Part shown: piece by piece, positions 28,352 through 36,251 of the stretch
Position numbering within the stretch: position 1 is the first letter of the stretch
Layout: every line of letters begins with the position of its first letter
Assembly: GCF_001544795.2 (NCBI RefSeq)
Contig: NZ_FCOI02000002.1
Coordinates: 310,001 to 374,000 of the forward strand
Source of the DNA: Caballeronia temeraria
Lineage (GTDB): Bacteria > Pseudomonadota > Gammaproteobacteria > Burkholderiales > Burkholderiaceae
Length of the DNA: 64,000 nt
Direction of reading: 5' to 3'
Translations under genes and position numbers: made by a program
Notes under the pieces: generated by a model
Seen by the model: only the letters and a program-made list of their open reading frames with translations
Database searches by the model: none
What the model was told of the DNA's origin: nothing

Positions 28352-28738
28352 GCATTCGAAAGGCTCGACGCGCGCATTGCTCATCGATCGGCAAAACCGG
28401 CTAAGCCCAGCCTGAAAAACGTTAAAACGAGCGGCAACTGCCCATATTCGAAGGAAAACGGAAGCAGCCCGCGCGTATAATGGCGCAGAATTTTTTCATG
28501 GGTTCCGGCCGCGTGATCTCGCTTTTCACGTATCGCGGCCGTCGAAATCCCCGCTTCTGAGAACCGTTTTCGCGTCCGTTTGTCGAACGAGCGCTTTTTC
28601 GCCGCGGCGCCGCGTGTGCCGCAGTCCTGGCGAAACGCCCGACCGACAGCGACGGTCAGCCTGTTCAACCCGTGCTTCGCCGATCATCCGATCCTCGATC
28701 GTCATCGTCGCAGCGTGCTTTTTCCGCCGATCGATCCT
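28352..28738 (+). other. Intergenic region and 5' leader of dacC
   Basis: 387 bases without a gene on either strand. It contains TATAAT at 28476-28481, in the context GCGCG-TATAAT-GGCG, with no clear -35. If this is the dacC promoter, the transcript has a leader of about 250 bases before the start codon, which is unusually long. I see no recognisable riboswitch in it. Confidence 0.5.
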
Positions 28739-29941
28739 ATGCGCTTTGTCCCTTCCGGCTTGTCTCTTCCTTCTGTTTCCGTTCGTGCCAAAACCGCTCT
28801 CGTTCTGCCCGCCATGCTGGCGGCAGCGAGCGCTTTTGCTCAAGTTCCGCCGCCCGACGTGACCGCCCATTCGTGGGTGCTCGTCGACGCCACCAGCAAT
28901 CAGGTGCTCGCGTCCGGCAATCCCGACGAGCGTGTCGAACCGGCATCGCTCACCAAGCTGATGACCGCGTATCTCGTCTTCGACGCACTCAAGTCGAAGA
29001 AGATCAACATGGACCAGACCGTCATGCCGAGCGAGGCCGTGCGCCGCGTGCGCACCGACGAGTCGCGCATGTTCATCGAGGCGAACAAGCCCGTCACCGT
29101 GCATGACCTCGTGTACGGCATGATCATTCAGTCGGGCAACGACGCGGCCATCGCGCTCGCGGAACTCGTCGGCGGCAGCGAGGGCAACTTCGTCACGCTG
29201 ATGAACGCGGCGGCGAAGCGCATCGGCATGAAGCACACGAATTTCGCCGATGTGAACGGCATGCCCGATCCGAACCACTACACGACCGCCGGCGACCTCG
29301 CCGTGCTGTCCACGCGCCTGATCCGCGACTTCCCCGAGTACTACAGCATCTTCTCGGTGAAGGAATTCACGTACAACAAGATCAAGCAGCCGAACCGCAA
29401 CCGCCTGCTGTGGCTCGATCCGACCGTCGACGGCCTTAAAACCGGCCACACGAAGGCCGCTGGCTACTGCCTGATCGCGACGGCGAAGCGTTCGCTCGTT
29501 GGCGTGCCCGACGCGAGCCGCCGTCTCGTCGCCGTGATGATGGGCGAGCCGAAAGAGCACAACCGCGTGCAGGACAGCCTGAAGATGCTGAACTACGGCT
29601 ACACCGCGTACGACGCGGTGCGCCTGTACAAGGCGAATCAGGTGATCGAATCGCCGCGCGTGTACAAGGGCGCGGCCGACAGCGTGCAGGCGGGCGTGTC
29701 GACGGATCAGTACATCACCGTGCCGAAGGGTCTGGGCGACAAGATCAAGCCGACCGTCACGCACGACAACCTGATCGTCGCGCCGATCAAGAAGGGTCAG
29801 CAGATCGGCACCGTCAAGATGATGGCCGACGGCAAGGAAGTCGCGGGTTTCCCGCTCGTCGCGCTGCAGGACGTGCCGGAAGCGGGCATCTTCGGCCGCC
29901 TGTGGGATTCGGCGCTGCTGTGGTGGCAGAAGCGTAAGTAA
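28739..29941 (+). CDS. dacC: D-alanyl-D-alanine carboxypeptidase (PBP5/6 family)
   Basis: Periplasmic penicillin-binding protein that trims the terminal D-Ala from peptidoglycan stem peptides, 400 residues. It shows all three active-site motifs: S70-L-T-K73, S132-G-N134 and K234-T-G236. The signal peptide covers about residues 1-35 (ending SAFAQ). A C-terminal PBP5-type beta domain is followed by an amphipathic tail (FGRLWDSALLWWQKRK) that anchors the protein to the inner membrane. The D-amino acid transaminase gene follows after 10 bases, forming a D-Ala handling pair. The symbol dacC rather than dacA is by convention. Confidence 0.93.
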   Translation: MRFVPSGLSLPSVSVRAKTALVLPAMLAAASAFAQVPPPDVTAHSWVLVDATSNQVLASGNPDERVEPASLTKLMTAYLVFDALKSKKINMDQTVMPSEAVRRVRTDESRMFIEANKPVTVHDLVYGMIIQSGNDAAIALAELVGGSEGNFVTLMNAAAKRIGMKHTNFADVNGMPDPNHYTTAGDLAVLSTRLIRDFPEYYSIFSVKEFTYNKIKQPNRNRLLWLDPTVDGLKTGHTKAAGYCLIATAKRSLVGVPDASRRLVAVMMGEPKEHNRVQDSLKMLNYGYTAYDAVRLYKANQVIESPRVYKGAADSVQAGVSTDQYITVPKGLGDKIKPTVTHDNLIVAPIKKGQQIGTVKMMADGKEVAGFPLVALQDVPEAGIFGRLWDSALLWWQKRK

Positions 29942-29951
29942 GGAGCCTGCG

Positions 29952-30863
29952 ATGACCCAAGCCGAAGCATTCGATCCAACGGTCTATCTGAACGGCGAGT
30001 GGGGACCGCTTTCCGAAGCGCGCATTCCCGTGCTCGACCGCGGTTTTATCTTCGGCGACGGCGTCTATGAAGTCGTGCCGCTCTACGCGCAAGCCGATGG
30101 CGCGCGACTTCCGTTCCGGCTCAGGCAGCACCTCGCGCGGCTGAACCGGAGTCTCGGCAAGATCCGCATCGACAATCCGTTCGACGACGCCGGCTGGCGC
30201 GCGCTGATCGATCGCGTCATCGCGGAGAATGCGGGCACGGGCGACGCGCTCGTCTACATTCAGGTGACGCGCGGCGTCGCGAAACGGCGCGGGCACGCGT
30301 TTCCGGCGGGCATCACGCCGACCGTGTTCGTCATGCTCGGCCAGCTCGTGTTCCCGAGCACGGCGGATCGCGCGCGCGGCGCGGTGGCCGTCACCGCCGA
30401 AGACAAGCGCTGGCTGCATTGCGACATCAAATCGATATCGCTGCTCGGCAACGTGCTGATGGCGCAGCACGCCGCCGAAAACAACGCGCTCGAAACCATC
30501 CAGTTGCGCGACGGCTTGCTGACCGAAGGATCGTCGTCGAATGTATGGATCGTGAAGGGCGGCACGCTGCTCGGCGCGCCGCGCGGCCCGCGCATTCTCG
30601 AAGGCATCCGATATGGGCTGATCGAGGAACTGGCGCGCGAGGCGGGCATCGCGTTCGAGGAGCGCGACATCACCGAAGCCGAATTGCGCTCCGCCGACGA
30701 AGTCATGATCAGCTCCGCGACCAAGGAAGTCATGCCGATCACGACGCTCGACGGCAACAGCGTCGGCGACGGCCGCCCCGGTCCGGTCTATGCTGCACTG
30801 TACGACGCCTACCAGCGGGCCAAAGCGCGCGAGTTCGCCGAAGAGGCCGAGCGCGGCAAGTGA
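29952..30863 (+). CDS. dat: D-amino acid aminotransferase
   Basis: A 303-residue class IV PLP-dependent aminotransferase. It interconverts D-alanine and other D-amino acids with 2-oxo acids. The catalytic lysine is Lys160 in CDIKSISLLGN. Also visible are the phosphate-binding and dimer segments (DRGFIFGDGVYE at the N-terminus, LLTEGSSSNVW in the middle). Similarity to branched-chain aminotransferase is expected for the fold, but the RGFIFGDGVYEV start and the position behind dacC favour the D-amino acid enzyme. AAGGAGCCTGCG precedes the ATG at 29952. Confidence 0.9.
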   Translation: MTQAEAFDPTVYLNGEWGPLSEARIPVLDRGFIFGDGVYEVVPLYAQADGARLPFRLRQHLARLNRSLGKIRIDNPFDDAGWRALIDRVIAENAGTGDALVYIQVTRGVAKRRGHAFPAGITPTVFVMLGQLVFPSTADRARGAVAVTAEDKRWLHCDIKSISLLGNVLMAQHAAENNALETIQLRDGLLTEGSSSNVWIVKGGTLLGAPRGPRILEGIRYGLIEELAREAGIAFEERDITEAELRSADEVMISSATKEVMPITTLDGNSVGDGRPGPVYAALYDAYQRAKAREFAEEAERGK

Positions 30864-30874
30864 AGGAGAGCATC

Positions 30875-31183
30875 ATGACTGACAAGCCACAATCCACCGA
30901 TCCGACCGAGAGCGCCAAGCACAGCGCCGACGAGCTGTTCGATTTCCCCTGCGATTTCCCGATCAAGGTCATGGGCAAGACGCATCCGGAATTCCACGAC
31001 ACGATCGTCGATGTGCTCAAGGCATTCGACAAGGATTTCGACGCATCGCGTGTGGAAGCGCGTCCGTCGTCGGGCGGCAACTACACGGGTCTTACCTGCA
31101 CCGTGCGCGCGCAGAATCGCGCGCATCTGGACGATATCTATCGCGCGCTCACCGGCCATCCGATGGTCAAGGTAGTGCTCTGA
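30875..31183 (+). CDS. ybeD: YbeD-family (DUF493) protein
   Basis: A 102-residue protein with the compact alpha/beta (ACT-like) fold of E. coli YbeD, which is encoded beside lipB and linked to lipoate metabolism only by neighbourhood. Recognisable are FDFPCDFPIKVMGK at the start and LTGHPMVKVVL at the end. GAAGGAGAGCATC precedes the ATG at 30875. The final 17 bases overlap the 3' end of the convergent lysR gene, so the two transcripts overlap. In the usual order lipB would follow directly; here the lysR/DUF2917 pair lies between. Confidence 0.9.
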   Translation: MTDKPQSTDPTESAKHSADELFDFPCDFPIKVMGKTHPEFHDTIVDVLKAFDKDFDASRVEARPSSGGNYTGLTCTVRAQNRAHLDDIYRALTGHPMVKVVL

Positions 31184-32144
31184 TCTCGCAGGGCGCATCG
31201 CACACGGCCGGCGTGCGCTCGTAGAGCAGCCTGAACTGCTCGGCTTCATCGAACACCCACGTTCTGAACGCCTGTACGCGCTTCGACTGCAGAAGCGCCG
31301 CCGGACACACGAAGTAGTACTTCCAGGGACTCGGGCCGTCGACATTGAAAAGCCGCACGAGCCGTCCCGAGAGGATTTCCTGCATCGCGAGCGACCGGCG
31401 CACGAGCGCAATGCCTTGCCCGTCGATGGCCGCCTGCAGCAAGTTCGACGAATCTTCATATAAAACGCCGCGCTTCGGCTCGGGCAGATCGGTGAGCCCG
31501 GCGGCGTCGAACCACGGACGCCAGAGTTCGTCGTCGGAGCGCAAGAGCGGCAGCGTCGCGAGATCGCGCGGCACGCGGGGCAGCGCGCCGCCGCGAAAAT
31601 TCGGCGAGCACGCCGGAAAAAAAACCTCGTCCAGCAGTTCCTCCGTGTGCAGGCCGGCGTACTTGCCGTAGCCGAAGCGCAGCGCCACGTCCGCGTCGTC
31701 GCGATTGAAGTCGATGAGCGTGGCGGTCGTCAGCAATTCCAGATCGACATCCGGATGCTGCTCGATGAATCTGCCGACCCGCGGCGTCAGCCAGCGCGCC
31801 GAAAACGACGGAATCGTCGATACGATCAGCCGCCGGTCCCGATCGCCGGAACGGATGCGGCGCGTCGATTCGGCCAGCGCGAGCAGCGCCGCGCGCACTT
31901 CGGCTGCGTACTGCCGGCCGCGATCGGTGAGACGCACGCGTTTGCCGTCGCGCGCGAAGAGCGAGACGCCGAGCTCCGCCTCCAGCGCGCGAATCTGATG
32001 ACTGACCGCGCCGTGCGTGACGAAAAGCTCGTCGGCGGCGCGGGAAAAGCTCTCGTGACGGGCGGCGGCCTCGAAGGCACGCAGCGCGTTCAGGGCGGGA
32101 AGCTGGCGGAGGTCCATATGGATGGTCGGCGGTGTCGTTGTCAA
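31167..32144 (-). CDS. LysR family transcriptional regulator (GcvA-like)
   Basis: A 325-residue regulator with an N-terminal winged helix-turn-helix (ALNALRAFEAAARHESFSRA, then ADELFVTHGAVSHQIRALE) and a LysR substrate-binding domain. The sequence resembles GcvA-type regulators (TDRGRQYAAEVRAAL). MDLRQLP at 32117 is an alternative start nine codons in. It is divergent from the DUF2917 gene with 96 bases between, so it probably controls that gene; the ligand is unknown. The 3' end overlaps ybeD by 17 bases. Confidence 0.92.
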   Translation of the reverse strand: MTTTPPTIHMDLRQLPALNALRAFEAAARHESFSRAADELFVTHGAVSHQIRALEAELGVSLFARDGKRVRLTDRGRQYAAEVRAALLALAESTRRIRSGDRDRRLIVSTIPSFSARWLTPRVGRFIEQHPDVDLELLTTATLIDFNRDDADVALRFGYGKYAGLHTEELLDEVFFPACSPNFRGGALPRVPRDLATLPLLRSDDELWRPWFDAAGLTDLPEPKRGVLYEDSSNLLQAAIDGQGIALVRRSLAMQEILSGRLVRLFNVDGPSPWKYYFVCPAALLQSKRVQAFRTWVFDEAEQFRLLYERTPAVCDAPCEIRALP

Positions 32145-32240
32145 TACAGCTCACATAGCGGTGAAAATTGATCGTTTTGCCTGATGCCTTGCCACGCCTA
32201 GGATTGTAGTCATCGAAACGTTCCCTTGGCGGAGTCGATC

Positions 32241-32567
32241 ATGCGAGAAATTTCAACAAGCGTCACCTTCGAAATCAAGCCTGGCGAAACGGTGCCGATG
32301 CGTATCGCGCGCGGCACGCGCCTCATGGTTCACGGCAGCCCGGTCTGGGCGACGCGCAGCAACGATATCGAGGATTACTGGCTCGTTCCGGGCGACAACC
32401 TCAAGTTGCGCGAACGCGAGCGCCTCTGGCTTTCTGTCGAAGGCGACCGTCCGGCCTATGTCGTCTTCACGATCCTGCCGCGTTGCGACGAGCGCGCAAT
32501 GCACTGGGTTTCGACGCGCATCGAGCGCCTCGCGCAGCGTTTCCGCTCGGGCTGGCGGACCGTCTGA
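32241..32567 (+). CDS. DUF2917 domain-containing protein
   Basis: A 108-residue protein of the DUF2917 family, small beta-rich proteins with a cupin-like look that have no known function. Conserved elements are IKPGETVPMRIARGTRLMV and a central DIEDYWLVPGDNLKL. GGCGGAGTCGATC precedes the ATG at 32241. Genes of this family are often beside a GcvA-like LysR gene, as here, which suggests a regulator-target pair. Confidence 0.84.
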   Translation: MREISTSVTFEIKPGETVPMRIARGTRLMVHGSPVWATRSNDIEDYWLVPGDNLKLRERERLWLSVEGDRPAYVVFTILPRCDERAMHWVSTRIERLAQRFRSGWRTV

Positions 32568-32660
32568 CCCCGTCTGACCCCAAGTATTCGTATTTGCCAT
32601 CGGAGGCATGCGAATTCACCATCGGCGGGCATGGGCCTATTTCGGTAAACTAACGGCACC

Positions 32661-33425
32661 ATGTCCGCCACACCGCTCGCAGTTTCACAAGAATTTCAAG
32701 ACGCGCCCGACACCGTGCTCAGTTCCGGTGAGTTTCCGGTCGCGTTGCGCTGGCGCGGCCTCGAGCCGTACAACCAGAGCTTCGACGCGATGCGCGCCTT
32801 CACCGACGCCCGCACGCCAGACACGCAGGACGAAATCTGGCTCGTCGAGCATCCTCCGGTGTTCACGCTCGGTCTTGCCGGCGATCCCGCGCATCTGCTT
32901 CTCGCCGAAAGCGGCATTCCGCTCGTCAAGGTGGATCGCGGCGGACAGATCACGTATCACGGGCCGGGACAGATCGTCGCTTATCTGCTCATCGACCTGA
33001 AGCGGCGCAAGCTGATGGTGCGCGAACTGGTTCGGCGCATCGAAGAGGCCGTGATCGAAACCCTCGCGACGTATAATCTGGCGACCGACCGCAAGGCCGG
33101 CGCGCCCGGCATCTACGTGGCGCCGCATCCTCAAGGCGCGAACGATCGTACTCGGGCGCACGAAGGCGCGAAGATCGCCGCCCTCGGACTCAAGATTCGC
33201 AACGGCTGCAGTTACCACGGCGTGAGTCTCAACGTGCGCATGGACCTGCAGCCCTTCCTCGCAATCAACCCGTGCGGCTACGCGGGGCTCGAAACGGTCG
33301 ACATGGCGACGCTCGGCGTCGCGGCCGACTGGCGCGACGTAGCTCTCGTGCTGGCCGAACGGCTGGCACTTCAAATCGGCGGCCTCCCCGCAATTGCCGC
33401 TGCAACAACCGGATCGACCGAATGA
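32661..33425 (+). CDS. lipB: Octanoyl-[ACP]:protein N-octanoyltransferase
   Basis: First step of de novo lipoate synthesis: moves octanoyl from ACP to lipoyl domains of E2 and GcvH proteins. The 254-residue protein carries the signature [12 protein letters not shown], the catalytic Lys in [10 protein letters not shown] and the catalytic Cys in NPCGYAGLE. Its stop overlaps the lipA start as ATGA, so the two are coupled and act in sequence. The ATG at 32661 follows a long AT-richer leader that probably includes its own promoter. Confidence 0.96.
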   Translation: MSATPLAVSQEFQDAPDTVLSSGEFPVALRWRGLEPYNQSFDAMRAFTDARTPDTQDEIWLVEHPPVFTLGLAGDPAHLLLAESGIPLVKVDRGGQITYHGPGQIVAYLLIDLKRRKLMVRELVRRIEEAVIETLATYNLATDRKAGAPGIYVAPHPQGANDRTRAHEGAKIAALGLKIRNGCSYHGVSLNVRMDLQPFLAINPCGYAGLETVDMATLGVAADWRDVALVLAERLALQIGGLPAIAAATTGSTE

Positions 33426-34423
33426 CTGACGCAACCGCAAACCTGGCTGGCGATACCGCCGCTTCTGCTTCGTCGCCCACCGCTTACGACGCCACTGCGA
33501 AGCAGAAGGCGCAAGCGAAGACGTCGCGAATTCCGATCAAGGTCATCCCGATCGAGAAGCTGAAGAAGCCGGACTGGATCCGCGTGCGCACCGCGACGGG
33601 CAACTCGCGCTTCAACGAGATCAAGAAGATCCTGCGCGAGCACAGCCTGCATACGGTGTGCGAGGAGGCGAGCTGCCCGAACATCGGCGAATGCTTCGGC
33701 AAGGGCACCGCGACGTTCATGATCATGGGCGACAAGTGCACGCGCCGCTGCCCGTTCTGCGACGTCGGCCACGGCCGCCCCGATCCGCTCGACGCGGACG
33801 AGCCGCTGAATCTCGCGCGCACCATCGGCGCGCTGAAGCTGAAGTACGTGGTGATCACGTCCGTCGATCGCGACGATCTGCGCGATGGCGGCGCCGCGCA
33901 CTTCGTCGAGTGCATCAGGCAGGTTCGCGAGCATTCGCCGGAAACGCGCATCGAGATTCTGACGCCGGACTTCCGCGGCCGTCTGGATCGCGCGATCGGC
34001 ATTCTCACCGCTGCTCCGCCCGATGTGATGAACCACAACCTCGAAACGGTGCCGCGTCTTTATAAGGAAGCGCGTCCGGGTTCGGACTATCACCATTCGC
34101 TGAAGCTGCTGAAGGACTTCAAGGCGCTGCATCCGGAAGTCGCGACGAAATCGGGCCTGATGGTCGGTCTGGGCGAGACGGAAGAGGAAATTCTTCAGGT
34201 GATGCGCGATCTGCGCGCGCACGATGTGGACATGCTGACGATCGGGCAGTATCTGCAACCGTCGGAGCATCATCTGCCGGTGCGGGCGTACGTGCATCCC
34301 GATACGTTCAAGATGTACGAGGAAGAGGCGTACAAGATGGGCTTCACGCACGCGGCGGTCGGCGCGATGGTGCGCTCGAGCTATCACGCGGATTTGCAGG
34401 CGCATGGGGCCGGCGTGGTTTGA
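33422..34423 (+). CDS. lipA: Lipoyl synthase
   Basis: Radical-SAM enzyme that inserts two sulfurs into octanoyl groups to make lipoyl cofactor. The 333-residue protein shows the auxiliary cluster motif C-x4-C-x5-C ([12 protein letters not shown]), the radical-SAM motif C-x3-C-x2-C (CTRRCPFC) and the C-terminal RSSYHAD. The ATG at 33422 overlaps the lipB stop by four bases; a longer upstream frame is rejected. A terminator follows 27 bases after the stop. Confidence 0.97.
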   Translation: MTDATANLAGDTAASASSPTAYDATAKQKAQAKTSRIPIKVIPIEKLKKPDWIRVRTATGNSRFNEIKKILREHSLHTVCEEASCPNIGECFGKGTATFMIMGDKCTRRCPFCDVGHGRPDPLDADEPLNLARTIGALKLKYVVITSVDRDDLRDGGAAHFVECIRQVREHSPETRIEILTPDFRGRLDRAIGILTAAPPDVMNHNLETVPRLYKEARPGSDYHHSLKLLKDFKALHPEVATKSGLMVGLGETEEEILQVMRDLRAHDVDMLTIGQYLQPSEHHLPVRAYVHPDTFKMYEEEAYKMGFTHAAVGAMVRSSYHADLQAHGAGVV

Positions 34424-34450
34424 GCATTGTCGGCAGTTCTGCTGGCAGGG

Positions 34451-34478
34451 AAAACCCACGGGCGACCGTGGGTTTTTT
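34451..34478 (+). terminator. Rho-independent terminator after lipA
   Basis: AAAACCCACGG (34451-34461), GCGA loop, CCGTGGGTTTT (34466-34476), followed by further T. Confidence 0.9.
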
Positions 34479-34604
34479 GTTGGGGCAGCGCTTGCGCGTC
34501 CAAAACGCTTTGGAGGAGGAACGCTGCGAGCCGATTCAGCTTTCAAGAAAGATTTGACAACCTGACGCGCGCCGCAAGCCACCGTCCAGAACCCCGGACA
34601 CCCT

Positions 34605-34624
34605 GATTCCGGATTTCCGGAATC
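34605..34624. promoter_or_regulatory. Perfect palindrome upstream of the dctA sigma-54 promoter
   Basis: GATTCCGGA-TT-TCCGGAATC, a 9+2+9 perfect inverted repeat centred about 105 bases before the predicted transcription start. The distance fits an upstream activating sequence for DctD. A partial second copy (CCCGGATTTCCC) overlaps its right side. Confidence 0.5.
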
Positions 34625-34673
34625 CCGGATTTCCCGTCGTGCGAAGCTCAAAAAAGCTCAAAAGAATCAAAAG

Positions 34674-34690
34674 CTTAAGCGAAACTTAAA
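34674..34690 (+). promoter_or_regulatory. PmrA/QseB-type box upstream of dctA
   Basis: CTTAAG-N5-CTTAAA on the plus strand, which reads TTTAAG-N5-CTTAAG on the other and fits YTTAAK-N5-YTTAAK. It ends two bases before the sigma-54 -24 element. A CATAAG -10-like hexamer at 34710-34715 would suit a sigma-70 promoter 19 bases further on. Confidence 0.5.
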
Positions 34691-34692
34691 CC

Positions 34693-34708
34693 TGGCATCG
34701 CCCTTGCA
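34693..34708 (+). promoter_or_regulatory. Sigma-54 promoter of dctA
   Basis: TGGCATCGCCCTTGCA: the -24 TGGCA and -12 TTGCA elements are at the exact spacing of the consensus TGGCACG-N4-TTGCW. The gene for the sigma-54 activator DctD is downstream of dctA, which supports the call. Confidence 0.88.
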
Positions 34709-34760
34709 ACATAAGCGGCACGGCCCATGAGCCGCCCATAAAAGTCAAGGAGACAAGCCG

Positions 34761-34790
34761 ATGACCCCTCTCGCATCCCAACGTCCCTGA
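34761..34790 (+). CDS. Nine-codon leader ORF upstream of dctA
   Basis: ATG ACC CCT CTC GCA TCC CAA CGT CCC TGA encodes MTPLASQRP. It is preceded by AAGGAGACAAGCCG, a better ribosome-binding site than that of dctA itself. It lies 53 bases downstream of the sigma-54 promoter and 146 bases before the dctA start. It may be a regulatory leader peptide or a chance ORF; there is no run of a single codon type as in amino acid attenuators. Confidence 0.4.
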   Translation: MTPLASQRP

Positions 34791-34936
34791 TTCCGTCGAC
34801 GAAGCGGCTATCGCTTACGCGGCGCGATTCGGCATGCGCATCCCACAGATTCACCCGCGCATCCAGAATGCTTCGCACGTCAACGCTCGCCGCTGGCCGT
34901 ACCTCCGCCAACTGCTTGTCATTGCCTGGAAACATC

Positions 34937-36226
34937 GTGAAAAAACCTATCCATAAAGTCCTGTACGTGCAGGTGATCGTGGCCATCATCATCGGTATCG
35001 CGCTCGGGCACTTCTATCCCGCGCTCGCGACCGACATGAAGCCGCTCGGCGACGCGTTCATCAAACTCATCAAGATGGTGATCGGGCCGATCATCTTCTG
35101 CACCGTCGTGACCGGCATCGCGGGCATGGAGGACATGAAGAAGGTCGGGCGCGTCGGCGGCAAGGCGCTCCTGTACTTCGAAGTCGTGTCCACGTTCGCG
35201 CTGATCCTCGGTCTCGCCGCGACGCACCTTCTGAAGCCCGGCGTCGGCTTCAACGTCGATCCGGCCACGCTCGACCACAAGGCCGTCGATTCCTTCGCGA
35301 CGAAGGCGCACGGCCAGAGCACGGTCGACTTCTTCATGCACATCATCCCGGACACGCTGGTGTCGGCGTTCGCGCAGGGTGAAATCCTCCAGATCCTGCT
35401 GATCGCGCTGCTGTTCGGCTCGGTGCTCGCGCATATCGGCGAGCGCGGCAAGGTCGTGACGAACTTCATCGAGGGCTTGTCGGGCATCCTGTTCGGCATG
35501 GTCGGCATCATCACGAAGCTCGCGCCGATCGGTGCGTTCGGCGCGATGGCCTTCACCATCGGCAAGTACGGCATCGGCTCGCTGCTGCCGATGCTCAAGC
35601 TCGTCGGCACGTTCTATCTGACGTCGATCGTCTTCGTCGTCTTCGTGCTCGGCGCAATTGCGCGCATGGTGGGCTTCAACATCCTGAAGTTCGTCGCGTA
35701 CATCAAGGAAGAGATGCTGATCGTGCTCGGCACGTCGTCGTCGGAAGCGGCGCTCCCGCAACTGATGCTCAAGCTCGAAAAGCTCGGCTGCTCGCGCTCG
35801 GTCGTGGGTCTCGTCGTGCCGACCGGCTACTCGTTCAACCTCGACGGCACCAACATCTACATGACGATGGCCGTGCTGTTCATCGCGCAGGCGACCAACA
35901 CCGACCTCTCGTGGGGCCAGCAGTTGACGCTGCTCGCGGTGACGATGCTCACGTCGAAAGGCGCGTCCGGCGTCACGGGCGCGGGCTTCATCACGCTCGC
36001 CGCGACGCTCGCCGTCGTGCCGACGATCCCGCTCGCGGGCATGGTGCTGATTCTCGGCATCGACCGCTTCATGTCGGAATGCCGCGCGCTGACGAACATC
36101 GTCGGCAACGGCGTGGCGACGGTCGTCGTGTCGGCATGGGAGAAGGAGCTGGACCGCAGCAAGCTGAAAGCGGCGCTGTCGCGTGACGTCGACGTGACCG
36201 ACGCCGAAGAAGCGAAGTCGGTTTAA
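34937..36226 (+). CDS. dctA: C4-dicarboxylate:cation symporter DctA
   Basis: Inner-membrane importer of succinate, fumarate and malate, 429 residues with about eight hydrophobic segments. Features of the dicarboxylate/amino acid:cation symporter family are visible: the serine-rich tip [14 protein letters not shown], and the substrate-binding stretch [17 protein letters not shown]. The start is a GTG at 34937 ([13 protein letters not shown]), with GGAAA upstream; the family has no longer N-terminus. The sensor kinase and response regulator that normally control it lie directly downstream. Confidence 0.96.
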   Translation: MKKPIHKVLYVQVIVAIIIGIALGHFYPALATDMKPLGDAFIKLIKMVIGPIIFCTVVTGIAGMEDMKKVGRVGGKALLYFEVVSTFALILGLAATHLLKPGVGFNVDPATLDHKAVDSFATKAHGQSTVDFFMHIIPDTLVSAFAQGEILQILLIALLFGSVLAHIGERGKVVTNFIEGLSGILFGMVGIITKLAPIGAFGAMAFTIGKYGIGSLLPMLKLVGTFYLTSIVFVVFVLGAIARMVGFNILKFVAYIKEEMLIVLGTSSSEAALPQLMLKLEKLGCSRSVVGLVVPTGYSFNLDGTNIYMTMAVLFIAQATNTDLSWGQQLTLLAVTMLTSKGASGVTGAGFITLAATLAVVPTIPLAGMVLILGIDRFMSECRALTNIVGNGVATVVVSAWEKELDRSKLKAALSRDVDVTDAEEAKSV

Positions 36227-36251
36227 GTCGCAACCGAAGCAGGAAGCGATC

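Noticed and set aside
28381..28668. Minus-strand ORF in the dacC leader
   Set aside because: No ribosome-binding site or known motif; the frame crosses the TATAAT element and has no conserved look.
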